Below, piece by piece: positions 43,363-52,373 of a DNA stretch of 64,000 bases. Origin of the DNA: Planctomycetota bacterium (GTDB taxonomy: Bacteria > Planctomycetota > Brocadiia > Brocadiales > Brocadiaceae); assembly GCA_016188675.1 (NCBI GenBank), contig JACPHJ010000004.1, positions 1 through 64,000 of the forward strand, in the 5' to 3' direction. How positions within the stretch are numbered: the stretch's first letter is position 1; every line of letters begins with the position of its first letter. A program made the translations under genes and the position numbers. Below the pieces are notes generated by a model. It did no database searches. It worked only from the letters and a program-made list of their open reading frames with translations, and had not been told where the DNA came from.

Positions 43363-46300
43363 ATGTCCTATGAAGGAGTATACCTTCCGGATGATCCTCT
43401 CTGGTATAAGGACGTCATTATTTACGAGCTCCATGTAAAGGCGTTTTTCGACAGTAATGCGGACGGCATCGGAGATTTTAAGGGGCTTATCGAGAAGTTA
43501 GATTATCTGGAGAATCTTGGGATTACCGCAATATGGCTTCTGCCCTTTTATCCGTCTCCCCTCAAGGACGATGGGTATGATATTGCAAATTACTTTGGCG
43601 TTCATCAGGATTATGGCTTATTAAGGGACTTCAAGGAGTTCATTAAGGAAGCCCATAGAAGAGGCATACGGGTTATTACGGAACTCGTCCTGAATCATAC
43701 CTCTGACCGGCATCCCTGGTTTCAACTTGCCAGAAAGGCAAAACCTGGTTCGGCGATGAGGAATTTCTACGTCTGGAGCGATACCACAGAACGATACAAA
43801 GAGGCGAGGATTATATTCAAGGACTTTGAGTTGTCGAACTGGGCATGGGACCCCATAGCAAAGGAGTATTACTGGCACCGCTTTTTCTCACATCAGCCGG
43901 ATTTAAACTATAACAATCCGCTCGTGCGTAAAAAAATCATGCGGGTTATTAATTACTGGCTGGATATGGGGGTTGACGGATTCCGTCTGGATGCCGTTCC
44001 CTACCTCTTTGAAAAGGAGGGGACAAACTGTGAAAGCCTGAGTGAAACACACGATTTTTTAAAAGGACTTCGTGCATATATCGAAGGTACGTTTAAAAAT
44101 AAAATGCTCCTTGCCGAGGCAAACCAATGGCATGAAGATGCAGTTAACTACTTTGGAAATGGAAGTGAGTGTCACATGGCATTCCACTTTCCCCTGATGC
44201 CGCGGTTATTCATGGCGATCTGGATGGAAGACAGATTCCCTATTATTGACATCCTTGAGCAAACTCCCTCTATACATGATACGTGCCAGTGGGCTTTTTT
44301 CTTGCGAAACCATGATGAACTTACCCTTGAGATGGTCAGCGATGAAGAAAAGGATTACATGTACAGGGTCTATGCGAAGGATCCTGTTGCACGGATAAAT
44401 CTTGGCATCCGGAGGCGTTTGGCGCCCCTTCTTGGAAATAATATGAGAAAGATAGAAATCATGAATATCCTCCTGCTTTCTCTTCCCGGTACTCCTATTA
44501 TTTATTACGGAGATGAAATTGGCATGGGAGACAATTACCGGCTCGGCGACAGGAACGGTGTGAGAACGCCCATGCAGTGGAATATTGACAGAAATGCGGG
44601 TTTTTCCCATGCAAATCCCCAGAAACTTTACCTGCCCGTCATCATTGACCCTGAATATCACTATGAAGTCGTTAACGTGGAAAATCAGGAAAAAAATCAG
44701 GCGTCTCTCCTCTGGTGGATGCGAAGGGTTATTGCAATTAGGAAACGTTTTAAGGCCTTTGGAAGGGGAAGTATAGAATTCCTGTTTCCTGATAATCCCA
44801 AGGTGCTTGCCTTTATTCGCCGGTATAAAGAGGAGGTTATTCTTGTCGTAATCAACCTCTCGCGCTTCTCTCAGGCGGTAGAACTTGACCTTTCAAAATT
44901 TTCAGGGTACCTTCCTGAAGATATTTTTAGCGGAAATAAATTTCCAAGGATAAAAGAAACCCCCTACTGCCTCACCTTCGGCCGTTATGATTATTTCTGG
45001 TTTGTGTTAAAAAAAGAAGTAGAAACGGCGAGATTCAGAAAGATACGAAATATCCCTGAAATAAGCGGAAGCTGGAAGACAATTTTTGCAGGAAAGACGA
45101 AAGACCTGTTGGAACGGGAAATTTTACCTTCTTATATAAAGACGTGTAAATATTTTGGAGGGAAATGTCAGGAACTGCGGGAGGTCAAAATTATAGAAAA
45201 CGGTACGGTAAAGGAAAATTTATGTGATATCCAGCTTCTCTTACTGGAGATATCCTATACTGTGGGATTACCCGATATATACCTTCTTCCACTCTCTTTT
45301 TCATCCGGGGAAAAGGCTGAAAGTATTGTTATAGAGAATCCTCAGTCAGTGGTTGCACACTTAAAATGCGAAAACACGGAAGGCATTATATATGATAGCA
45401 TCTACGATGAGGGATTCAGGAAACATCTCCCCCTGATGTTTGCCAGAAAACACACCATCCGCGGGCTTCATGGAGAGCTTATTACCTATACAGGAGCGCA
45501 TTTTAAAAAATACAAACAAAAGGACTTCCTGGATGCAAAATCTCATGTCCTTAAGGCAGAACAGAATAATTCATCCATTGTTTACGGCAAAGAACTCATT
45601 TTTAAATTGTACCGGCGTCTTGATGAGGGGATGAATCCCGAACTGGAAATGTGCAGATTCCTTACTGAGAAGATTTCTTTTAAACATGTTCCGCCTTTTT
45701 TAGGGACAATGGAGTATAGAAGGCATGGGCATGAATCAGTAGTTATTGGCATCCTTCAACAATTCGTTTCGAGTGAAGGAGACGCTTGGACGTACAGTCT
45801 TGATTGTTTAGGGAGGTATTTTGACTGTATCCTTGCAAAAAAATGTGAAATGCAGGGAATGCCGGAAGTTGCCTCCTCTCGTCTGGACTTTGTTTTTCAG
45901 GAAGTACCCATTCTTCAGGAAATAATAGGAATTGCCTGCCTTGACATGGTAACCCTTCTGGGGAAAAGGACGGCGCAACTCCACCTGGCGCTTTCATCTG
46001 AAACAGAAGACCCAAACTTTGCGCCCGAGCCGTTTTCACTCTCGTATCAAAGGTCACTGTATCAGTCAATGCAATCTTATACGAAAAGGGTTTTTGCGCT
46101 TCTCAGAAAAAATATTAAAAATATACCCGAAAGTCAGAGGGAATTGGCGCATTTCATAGCATCTCTTGAAAAAGCGATAATAGCGCGTTACGGAGACCTC
46201 TTCAAAAGGAAGTTGTCGGCAATGAAGATAAGGATACATGGGGATTATCACCTTGGTCACGTTCTCTATACCGGTAATGATTTTTTTATCATAGATTTTG

Positions 46301-46683
46301 AAGGCGACCCGGCAAGAACCCTGAGTGAAAGAAGATTAAAGAGATCCCCTCTAAGAGATGTCGCATGTATGATACGGTCATTTCACTATGCCGCCCATAA
46401 CGCCCTTTTGAGATACGCTCCCATGAGACCGGAGGACATTCCCGTTCTGGAACCATGGATGGATTTGTGGTACCGGTATGTTGCGGGTTCCTTTCTAAAA
46501 ACATACCTGGAAACAGTATCGCATGCTTCATTTATTCCCACGGATAAGGCAGACGTTGATGCCATGTTAAAGGCATTTCTTTTAGAGAGGGCGGTATATG
46601 AACTCGGGCATGAGTTAAGCAATCGTCCTGAATGGGTGATTATTCCACTGAAAGGCATAAAACACCTGATGGAGATCAAATAA
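43363..46683 (+). CDS. treS: Trehalose synthase fused to maltokinase
   Basis: 1106-residue fusion. TreS (GH13, about 1-555) interconverts maltose and trehalose: [46 protein letters not shown], Asp210 in [13 protein letters not shown], Glu252 in LLAEANQW, Asp318 in [11 protein letters not shown]. The C-terminal part is maltokinase: [19 protein letters not shown] and [16 protein letters not shown] carry the ATP and metal residues. It makes maltose-1-phosphate, normally used by GlgE. Full length and undamaged. The stop TAA shares its last base with the ATG of treY. Confidence 0.93.
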   Translation: MSYEGVYLPDDPLWYKDVIIYELHVKAFFDSNADGIGDFKGLIEKLDYLENLGITAIWLLPFYPSPLKDDGYDIANYFGVHQDYGLLRDFKEFIKEAHRRGIRVITELVLNHTSDRHPWFQLARKAKPGSAMRNFYVWSDTTERYKEARIIFKDFELSNWAWDPIAKEYYWHRFFSHQPDLNYNNPLVRKKIMRVINYWLDMGVDGFRLDAVPYLFEKEGTNCESLSETHDFLKGLRAYIEGTFKNKMLLAEANQWHEDAVNYFGNGSECHMAFHFPLMPRLFMAIWMEDRFPIIDILEQTPSIHDTCQWAFFLRNHDELTLEMVSDEEKDYMYRVYAKDPVARINLGIRRRLAPLLGNNMRKIEIMNILLLSLPGTPIIYYGDEIGMGDNYRLGDRNGVRTPMQWNIDRNAGFSHANPQKLYLPVIIDPEYHYEVVNVENQEKNQASLLWWMRRVIAIRKRFKAFGRGSIEFLFPDNPKVLAFIRRYKEEVILVVINLSRFSQAVELDLSKFSGYLPEDIFSGNKFPRIKETPYCLTFGRYDYFWFVLKKEVETARFRKIRNIPEISGSWKTIFAGKTKDLLEREILPSYIKTCKYFGGKCQELREVKIIENGTVKENLCDIQLLLLEISYTVGLPDIYLLPLSFSSGEKAESIVIENPQSVVAHLKCENTEGIIYDSIYDEGFRKHLPLMFARKHTIRGLHGELITYTGAHFKKYKQKDFLDAKSHVLKAEQNNSSIVYGKELIFKLYRRLDEGMNPELEMCRFLTEKISFKHVPPFLGTMEYRRHGHESVVIGILQQFVSSEGDAWTYSLDCLGRYFDCILAKKCEMQGMPEVASSRLDFVFQEVPILQEIIGIACLDMVTLLGKRTAQLHLALSSETEDPNFAPEPFSLSYQRSLYQSMQSYTKRVFALLRKNIKNIPESQRELAHFIASLEKAIIARYGDLFKRKLSAMKIRIHGDYHLGHVLYTGNDFFIIDFEGDPARTLSERRLKRSPLRDVACMIRSFHYAAHNALLRYAPMRPEDIPVLEPWMDLWYRYVAGSFLKTYLETVSHASFIPTDKADVDAMLKAFLLERAVYELGHELSNRPEWVIIPLKGIKHLMEIK

Positions 46684-48114
46684 TGGGTAGAGATAATTTT
46701 CCTGAACTACGGATACCTGTTTCCACCTATCGGCTACAATTTAACCGTCAGTTTACATTTTGTGATGCAAGGAAAATTATTTCTTACCTTAATGACCTTG
46801 GTATTAGTGATATATATGCCTCCCCCTATTTTAAGGCAAGAGAAGGCAGCCTGCATGGCTACGATATTAATGTAAAGGCATTTGACGACATATACACCAG
46901 ATTCATCAAATCAAGGATCAACTTTCAAGACATTATTTATGAGAAAAAAATACTCATTATGGAGACGGTGATGTCCAGCGAGGTGAATACCCTGGGACAC
47001 TTCCTGAACCGGTTATCCGAGAAAAACAGGCACACAAGGGATTTTACCTTAAACAGCCTTACCGTAGTCATAAAAGAGGTTATCGCTTTTTTTCCTGTAT
47101 ACAGAACGTACATACAACTATCCGGTGTATCTGAACGCGACCGCCGGTATATTGAACTGGCGGTATCGAAGGCAAAGAAAAAGAATCCTGCTGTAAACGT
47201 CTCAATTTTTGATTTTCTTAAGGACGTTCTGCTGCTCAAGTACCCTGAAAATTTTGAGGACGACGATAAAAAGGAGTGGCTCGATTTTGTTATGCGATTC
47301 CAACAGATTACCGGTCCTGTCATGGCGAAAGGACTCGAAGATACTACCTTCTATGTGTATAACCGGTTTCTTTCCCTGAATGACGTGGGGGGAAATCCGG
47401 ATAGATTCGGTACGCCCCTTGAGACCTTTCATGGACAAAATATAGAGAGGTTCAAGTCTTGTCCTTACGCCCTTATTACTACTATCTTATTACGGCATGT
47501 TCAATTCTCTCTCGCAAGCGCTGCTTAAGATAACTTCTCCGGGTATTCCTGATTTCTATCAGGGCACTGACTTATGGGATTTCTGTCTTGTTGATCCCGA
47601 CAACCGCAGGCTGGTCGATTACGGTCTAAGAATCAAAATGCTGGAGGAATTGAAAAAAAGAGAACAGGAAATGTCAGAATTAGAACTTGCCGGTGAGTTA
47701 GTTCGCAATATGGAAGATGGGAGGATAAAACTGTACCTGACATATAAAATCCTTAACTATCGGAAAAATAACAGAACACTATTTGAGAACGTGGAATATT
47801 CTCCTCTCGAAGTAAAAGGAGATAAGACGAACAACGTTTGTTCGTTTTTGAGGAAATTGGGAGATTCCGTCGTATTGGTTGTCGTCCCCAGATTTTCTAC
47901 AAATCTTATGCAACTGCCTGAACGGTTGCCCTTTGGAAAAGATGTATGGAAAGATTCGCATGTTGTTATACCATTTGAGGAAACAGGCATAAGCTACCGT
48001 AATATTTTTACAGGAGAGAATGTAAATACCGTAAGACAAAATGATTTAACTGTCTTATACTTGTCGGAAACATTCGCTAATTTTCCCGTTGCTTTAATGG
48101 AAAGAATCGTCTGA
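46683..48114 (+). pseudogene. treY: Malto-oligosyltrehalose synthase remnant with two large deletions
   Basis: Start is intact: [18 protein letters not shown] and [22 protein letters not shown]. Directly after GSLHGYDI the sequence jumps to [19 protein letters not shown], which belongs well downstream in TreY, so about 270-300 residues with the catalytic Asp and Glu are absent. After SCPYALITT a second deletion (about 150-190 residues) shifts the frame; the end continues in another frame as [20 protein letters not shown] and then PDFYQGTDLWDFCLVDP, which is the correct C-terminal region of TreY. Normal TreY has about 900 residues. Cannot be active. Confidence 0.88.
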
Positions 48115-48138
48115 TTCGAAAGGTTAATTAAAAAATAC

Positions 48139-49209
48139 ATGAAAACAATTGCAACTTTTTCTCTTTGCACCCTTTTAGTTATATACCAATTATGTATTAT
48201 CAATGTTGTTCTTGCAGATGAATGGAGCCTGGAAAATCAACCATTGAAGCATGAGTGGGGTTTGGAAGAGCGAACACCAAACTTTGAATGGGGTTTGGAA
48301 GAACAGACAATAAGACATGATAAAAGCGACAGCGTAATACTCCATTACGACGGGAAGACGTGGGGCTGTATCTATAATGGACACGGCATATGGCTCAACG
48401 GTATCTACGGATTCGATGGAAATGATATCTTCGCCATTGGTGACAGCGGTGTAATTCTCCACTACGATGGAAATTCATGGACTAGACAGGAAAGCAACGT
48501 TACTCACAGACTCAATAGGGTTTGGGGGAGCAGCCACGATAATGTTTATGTTTCCGGAGATTACGGTACTATCCTTCATTACAACGGAAAGGACTGGACC
48601 AAATACCATACGATGACCAGCGACTGGCTCAGCAGCACGTGGGGTCTTAATGAAAAATATATATTTGTTGTAGGCGCTTTGGGGAAGATATTGCATTATG
48701 ATGGGAAAAAATGGAAAGACCAAAATAGCGGCACTTCCAACTGGCTTTATGGTGTCAGTGGCGACAGTAAGGATAATGTGTATGCTGTGGGAGATTACGG
48801 TACGGTGCTCCGTTATAATGGAAATGTATGGAAGAAGTTTGTTTTGAATACGAATAAGAGGCTTATGAGTGTTTGCGTGATTGATTCAAATAGTGTATTT
48901 GTGGTGGGCGCAGACGGTTTGATCCTTCATTACGATGGAATAAATTGGACACGTCAGAGAAGCGGTACGAATAACTGGCTGAGAAGGATATGGAGTATTA
49001 ATAGTAACAACGTCTTTGCAGTGGGAGATTACGGGACTATACTTCAGTACGATGGCACAAAATGGAATAAACAAAAAAGCGGGACGAATTATTTATTGTT
49101 TGGAATATGGGGCGATAACAAAGACAACATATACGCTGTTGGGATTAATTCCAGCAGCCACTACAACCATCTTTTAGATGTATCGTATGGAACAAAACGA
49201 AATAAATAA
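48139..49209 (+). CDS. Secreted seven-repeat beta-propeller protein
   Basis: 356 residues with a signal peptide (TFSLCTLLVIYQLCIINVVLA trimmed). Then three 11-residue units EWSLENQPLKH, EWGLEERTPNF and EWGLEEQTIRH, then seven copies of a roughly 38-residue repeat with the pattern ILHYDGxxW, then W/L-x-x-IWG and NVFAVGDYGT. Seven blades fit a closed beta-propeller. Reminiscent of sialidase/BNR-type or photosystem assembly-type propellers, but no exact family. A surface or periplasmic binding protein; ligand unknown. Confidence 0.85.
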   Translation: MKTIATFSLCTLLVIYQLCIINVVLADEWSLENQPLKHEWGLEERTPNFEWGLEEQTIRHDKSDSVILHYDGKTWGCIYNGHGIWLNGIYGFDGNDIFAIGDSGVILHYDGNSWTRQESNVTHRLNRVWGSSHDNVYVSGDYGTILHYNGKDWTKYHTMTSDWLSSTWGLNEKYIFVVGALGKILHYDGKKWKDQNSGTSNWLYGVSGDSKDNVYAVGDYGTVLRYNGNVWKKFVLNTNKRLMSVCVIDSNSVFVVGADGLILHYDGINWTRQRSGTNNWLRRIWSINSNNVFAVGDYGTILQYDGTKWNKQKSGTNYLLFGIWGDNKDNIYAVGINSSSHYNHLLDVSYGTKRNK

Positions 49210-49335
49210 TTACTGCCATTTATCACTGTATCCGGGTTAAATATATGTTTGACTTATCAAATGATTTTGATTAAAGTATTAACCAATTATTCCATCTTAT
49301 TTCATAAATCATTAAGGTGGGAAGACTAAGATATT

Positions 49336-50184
49336 TTGGATAATTCCGCAGTTAGAACAGAAGGACTTACAAAGGTTTACAAGGATTTCTGGAGACGCAA
49401 AAGCGTTTCGGCGCTGACAAATCTTAATCTGAATATCGAGCGTGGTGAGATATTTGGATTACTCGGCCCTAATGGTTCAGGTAAAACAACTACGGTAAAA
49501 TTGTTACTCGGCCTCCTGTTTCCTACCAGTGGTAAATCCTGGTTGCTGGGTCATCCTTCAATCGATTTAGAGATTAAAAGTAAAATAGGTTTTCTACCCG
49601 AAGAATCCTATCTATATAAATTTCTTAATGCAGAAGAAATTCTGGATTTTTACGGGAAGCTCTTTGATATTCCAAAAACAGAAAGAAGATTGCGGATTGA
49701 TAAATTGATAGACGGTGTGGGGTTGCATCCATATCGGAAACGTCCGCTCAGCCAGTATTCGAAAGGCATGCTCAGGAGAATCGGCCTGGCGCAGGCCATT
49801 ATAAACGACCCGGAGTTGGTAATACTCGATGAGCCGACAAGCGGCCTGGATCCTATAGCCAGTCGTGAAATTAAAGACCTTATACAGGACTTTAAAAGGC
49901 AGGGAAAGACCGTTATCCTCTGCTCGCATTTATTGGCAGATGTGCAAAATATTTGTGACCGGATTGCCATCCTCAATAAAGGTGTTTTGCAAGTAATGGG
50001 CAACGTCCGGGAATTGCTTTCTCAAAAAGATGTCATAGAATTTGTGGTAAAGAATCTTTCGGATAAGGACGTACAGGAGGTTGAAACCTTTATTAAGAGC
50101 AGGAGTGGAAATGTGCTGTCCGTCAATCACCATGCATCTACCCTTGAAGAGTTGTTTTTAACTATCATACAACAGAGCAAATAA
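49336..50184 (+). CDS. ABC exporter ATPase
   Basis: 282 residues. Walker A LLGPNGSGKTTTVKLL, signature QYSKGMLRRIGLAQAI, Walker B LVILDEPTSGLDP, His switch in CSHLLADVQ. ABC-2 type (NatA-like). The start is TTG, with a GGTGGGAAG site about 12 bases upstream. Works with the next gene. Confidence 0.9.
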   Translation: MDNSAVRTEGLTKVYKDFWRRKSVSALTNLNLNIERGEIFGLLGPNGSGKTTTVKLLLGLLFPTSGKSWLLGHPSIDLEIKSKIGFLPEESYLYKFLNAEEILDFYGKLFDIPKTERRLRIDKLIDGVGLHPYRKRPLSQYSKGMLRRIGLAQAIINDPELVILDEPTSGLDPIASREIKDLIQDFKRQGKTVILCSHLLADVQNICDRIAILNKGVLQVMGNVRELLSQKDVIEFVVKNLSDKDVQEVETFIKSRSGNVLSVNHHASTLEELFLTIIQQSK

Positions 50185-50205
50185 ACTGTTCTTTTACTTG
50201 TTAAG

Positions 50206-51486
50206 ATGATACTAACTATCGCCGGTCATACTTTTCGGGAAGTACTTCGAAAGAAAATACTGCACGTATTGATTGGGCTTGGCATTATGATTATTGCCGT
50301 TTCACCCTTTATTCCGACCACAGACGAGCCTGATGCCCGGGTAAAAATGATGCTGGTGGTATTTTTTCAGGTGGTAGTACTCCTGTGTATTGTCGGGATA
50401 ATTTTTCTTTCTGCCACATCGTTGCCTCACGAAATAGAAGACAGGACGATCTATGGTATTTTATCAAAACCCGTCTCAAGACTGAAAATTGTTGCAGGCA
50501 AAATAACGGGATTTGCCCTGTTATCAGCCTTTCTATTGATAATTTTAGGTCTGTTAAACGTTGTTGCCATTCAACGGATTGCATCAAAATTACCTGAAGG
50601 ATATAGAGGTATATTAAAAGCCAGGAACGAGTTTGCCGCATCACAGTTTTCCATTCAGGGTAAACCGCATCACGTCCGGGAGGGAATTGTATGGATCGAG
50701 GGAGGAAGGACTGGGATTGCGTTATGGAGTTTCTCCGAATTTTGCAAAAAGCCGGATGACAAATCTTCTTTTGAAGTAGAGTTCGACTTAAAAATAGACA
50801 GTGGCAGGAAAGATGTTGGTGCAATTCCATTAGTTGTGGGGATAGAGGATGCTGGTACGGGTCAAAGTAAAACCTCAGTTTTATCCGCAAGGGTAGACGA
50901 ACCGTTAACGGTAAAAATAGCCCCTGAGCTTGTTAGAAAAAGTAGTATCTTGAATATCACTGCTTTTCCCATACATAGTATGGATTACATCGGTGTGACC
51001 GGAGAAGATGCCAAACTATACGCTGTTCGGAAAGGTTTTATATCCAATTATACAAAGGCCATTGGCATAACCTTTTTGAAATTTTTGTTGGTCGTAACTA
51101 TTGCGGTAATGGGGTCTACGTACCTGTCCGCACCCGTAAGTATCGTATCGGCCTTAGTTGTTTTTTTGTGCGGGCATATTCTGGACTTTGTTAAAGATTT
51201 TTCTTTGGCAATTCAACGGTACGATGTGCATGAACATGCCCTGCCTGCGGCGCTTAAAAAACCCAATATTCTTTTGGTCTATATAGATTACCTTATTAAA
51301 AAACCTTTGGAATGGCTTACGGTTATTCTGCCGGATTTTAAAAGGTTTGATAGCCTGAAATTTCTCCTGAAAGGCATAAATATTTCATGGGAAACTGTTG
51401 GAGTTTCTGTGGGGTATACGGCATTATATGCGGGTATTTGCCTTTTCATATCATCCATAATATTTAAAAAGAGAGAATTTTTTTAA
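50206..51486 (+). CDS. ABC-2 type exporter permease
   Basis: 426 residues; about six membrane helices, with a large periplasmic segment (about 120-270) between helices 3 and 4 as in NatB-like permeases: TIAGHTFREVLRKKILHVL, LSKPVSRLKIVAGKI, and the C-terminal IDYLIKKPLEWLTVILPDF. Exported substrate unknown. Confidence 0.85.
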   Translation: MILTIAGHTFREVLRKKILHVLIGLGIMIIAVSPFIPTTDEPDARVKMMLVVFFQVVVLLCIVGIIFLSATSLPHEIEDRTIYGILSKPVSRLKIVAGKITGFALLSAFLLIILGLLNVVAIQRIASKLPEGYRGILKARNEFAASQFSIQGKPHHVREGIVWIEGGRTGIALWSFSEFCKKPDDKSSFEVEFDLKIDSGRKDVGAIPLVVGIEDAGTGQSKTSVLSARVDEPLTVKIAPELVRKSSILNITAFPIHSMDYIGVTGEDAKLYAVRKGFISNYTKAIGITFLKFLLVVTIAVMGSTYLSAPVSIVSALVVFLCGHILDFVKDFSLAIQRYDVHEHALPAALKKPNILLVYIDYLIKKPLEWLTVILPDFKRFDSLKFLLKGINISWETVGVSVGYTALYAGICLFISSIIFKKREFF

Positions 51487-51495
51487 GCACTCTTG

Positions 51496-52308
51496 ATGCA
51501 TCGAAAGAGGGTTCTTTTTTTAGTTGTATTAATTTGCGCTATCTTTTTTGTCAACATGTACGTTGTTTCTTTCCGTGAGACATCAAAGACTGCGGCGTAT
51601 CGCTATGACCCATCGGAAAGTATTCCATTGCTTCTCCTGGGTGGACTGCGTGGAATTGCGGTGGATTTTCTCTGGGCAAGGGCTATTGCCCGGCACGAGG
51701 AAAAAAAATATTACGAATTGTTAACTATTAATAATCTGATAGCCAGGTTGCAGCCTAACTTTCCCGCAGTTTGGATTTTTCAGGCGTGGAACATGGCTTA
51801 TAACATTGCCCACGAATGGGATGCAGCGCGAAATAAGTGGAAATGGGTTCGTATGGGGTTAACTTTCGCAAAGAAGGGAACGGTAAAAAACCCTGCCAGC
51901 GGTGATCTGTTCTTTGAGCTTGGGTATATGTATTTGCACCTGTTTGACCAGCGTTTCTTTAAATATGCGGAATATTACAGAGAACAACTGAAGCAGGAAG
52001 ACGGAGAGGATAATTACGAAACATCGCTCTATTGGTTACGAAGATCTCTTTTGCACGACCCTAAATTGCATAACATTTTAGCCATAGAAAGGACTATCTG
52101 CCATGCCTTATGGCATGCGTCGCTGTGTGCTGAAAAAGAAGGGAATATTGATAAGGCGCTCCAATATGCGGAGTCAGCCTTAAACGAATGGAAGACTTAC
52201 CGTGCAAATCATCCGGATGATACTTCGACCAATGTGAATGAATTTATCAGTACAATCGGGAAGAAAAAGGAATTTTTACAAAGTATGCCAGAGAGAGACG
52301 TTTGGTAG
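51496..52308 (+). CDS. Membrane-anchored helical-repeat protein beside an ABC exporter
   Basis: 270 residues. One N-terminal anchor (VLFLVVLICAIFFVNMYVV), then RAIARHEEKKYYELLTINN and helical segments with TPR-like spacing (HPKLHNILAIERTIC, KALQYAESALNEWKTY). ATG 51496 preferred over TTG 51493. No named family recognised. Close spacing (10 bp) to the permease suggests a periplasmic accessory of that exporter. Confidence 0.7.
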   Translation: MHRKRVLFLVVLICAIFFVNMYVVSFRETSKTAAYRYDPSESIPLLLLGGLRGIAVDFLWARAIARHEEKKYYELLTINNLIARLQPNFPAVWIFQAWNMAYNIAHEWDAARNKWKWVRMGLTFAKKGTVKNPASGDLFFELGYMYLHLFDQRFFKYAEYYREQLKQEDGEDNYETSLYWLRRSLLHDPKLHNILAIERTICHALWHASLCAEKEGNIDKALQYAESALNEWKTYRANHPDDTSTNVNEFISTIGKKKEFLQSMPERDVW

Positions 52309-52373
52309 TAAAGTGAAGTTTTAGTTATGTATCAACAAAGTTTAGAAAAGAGAAAGGAGAGAAATTCAAGTCG

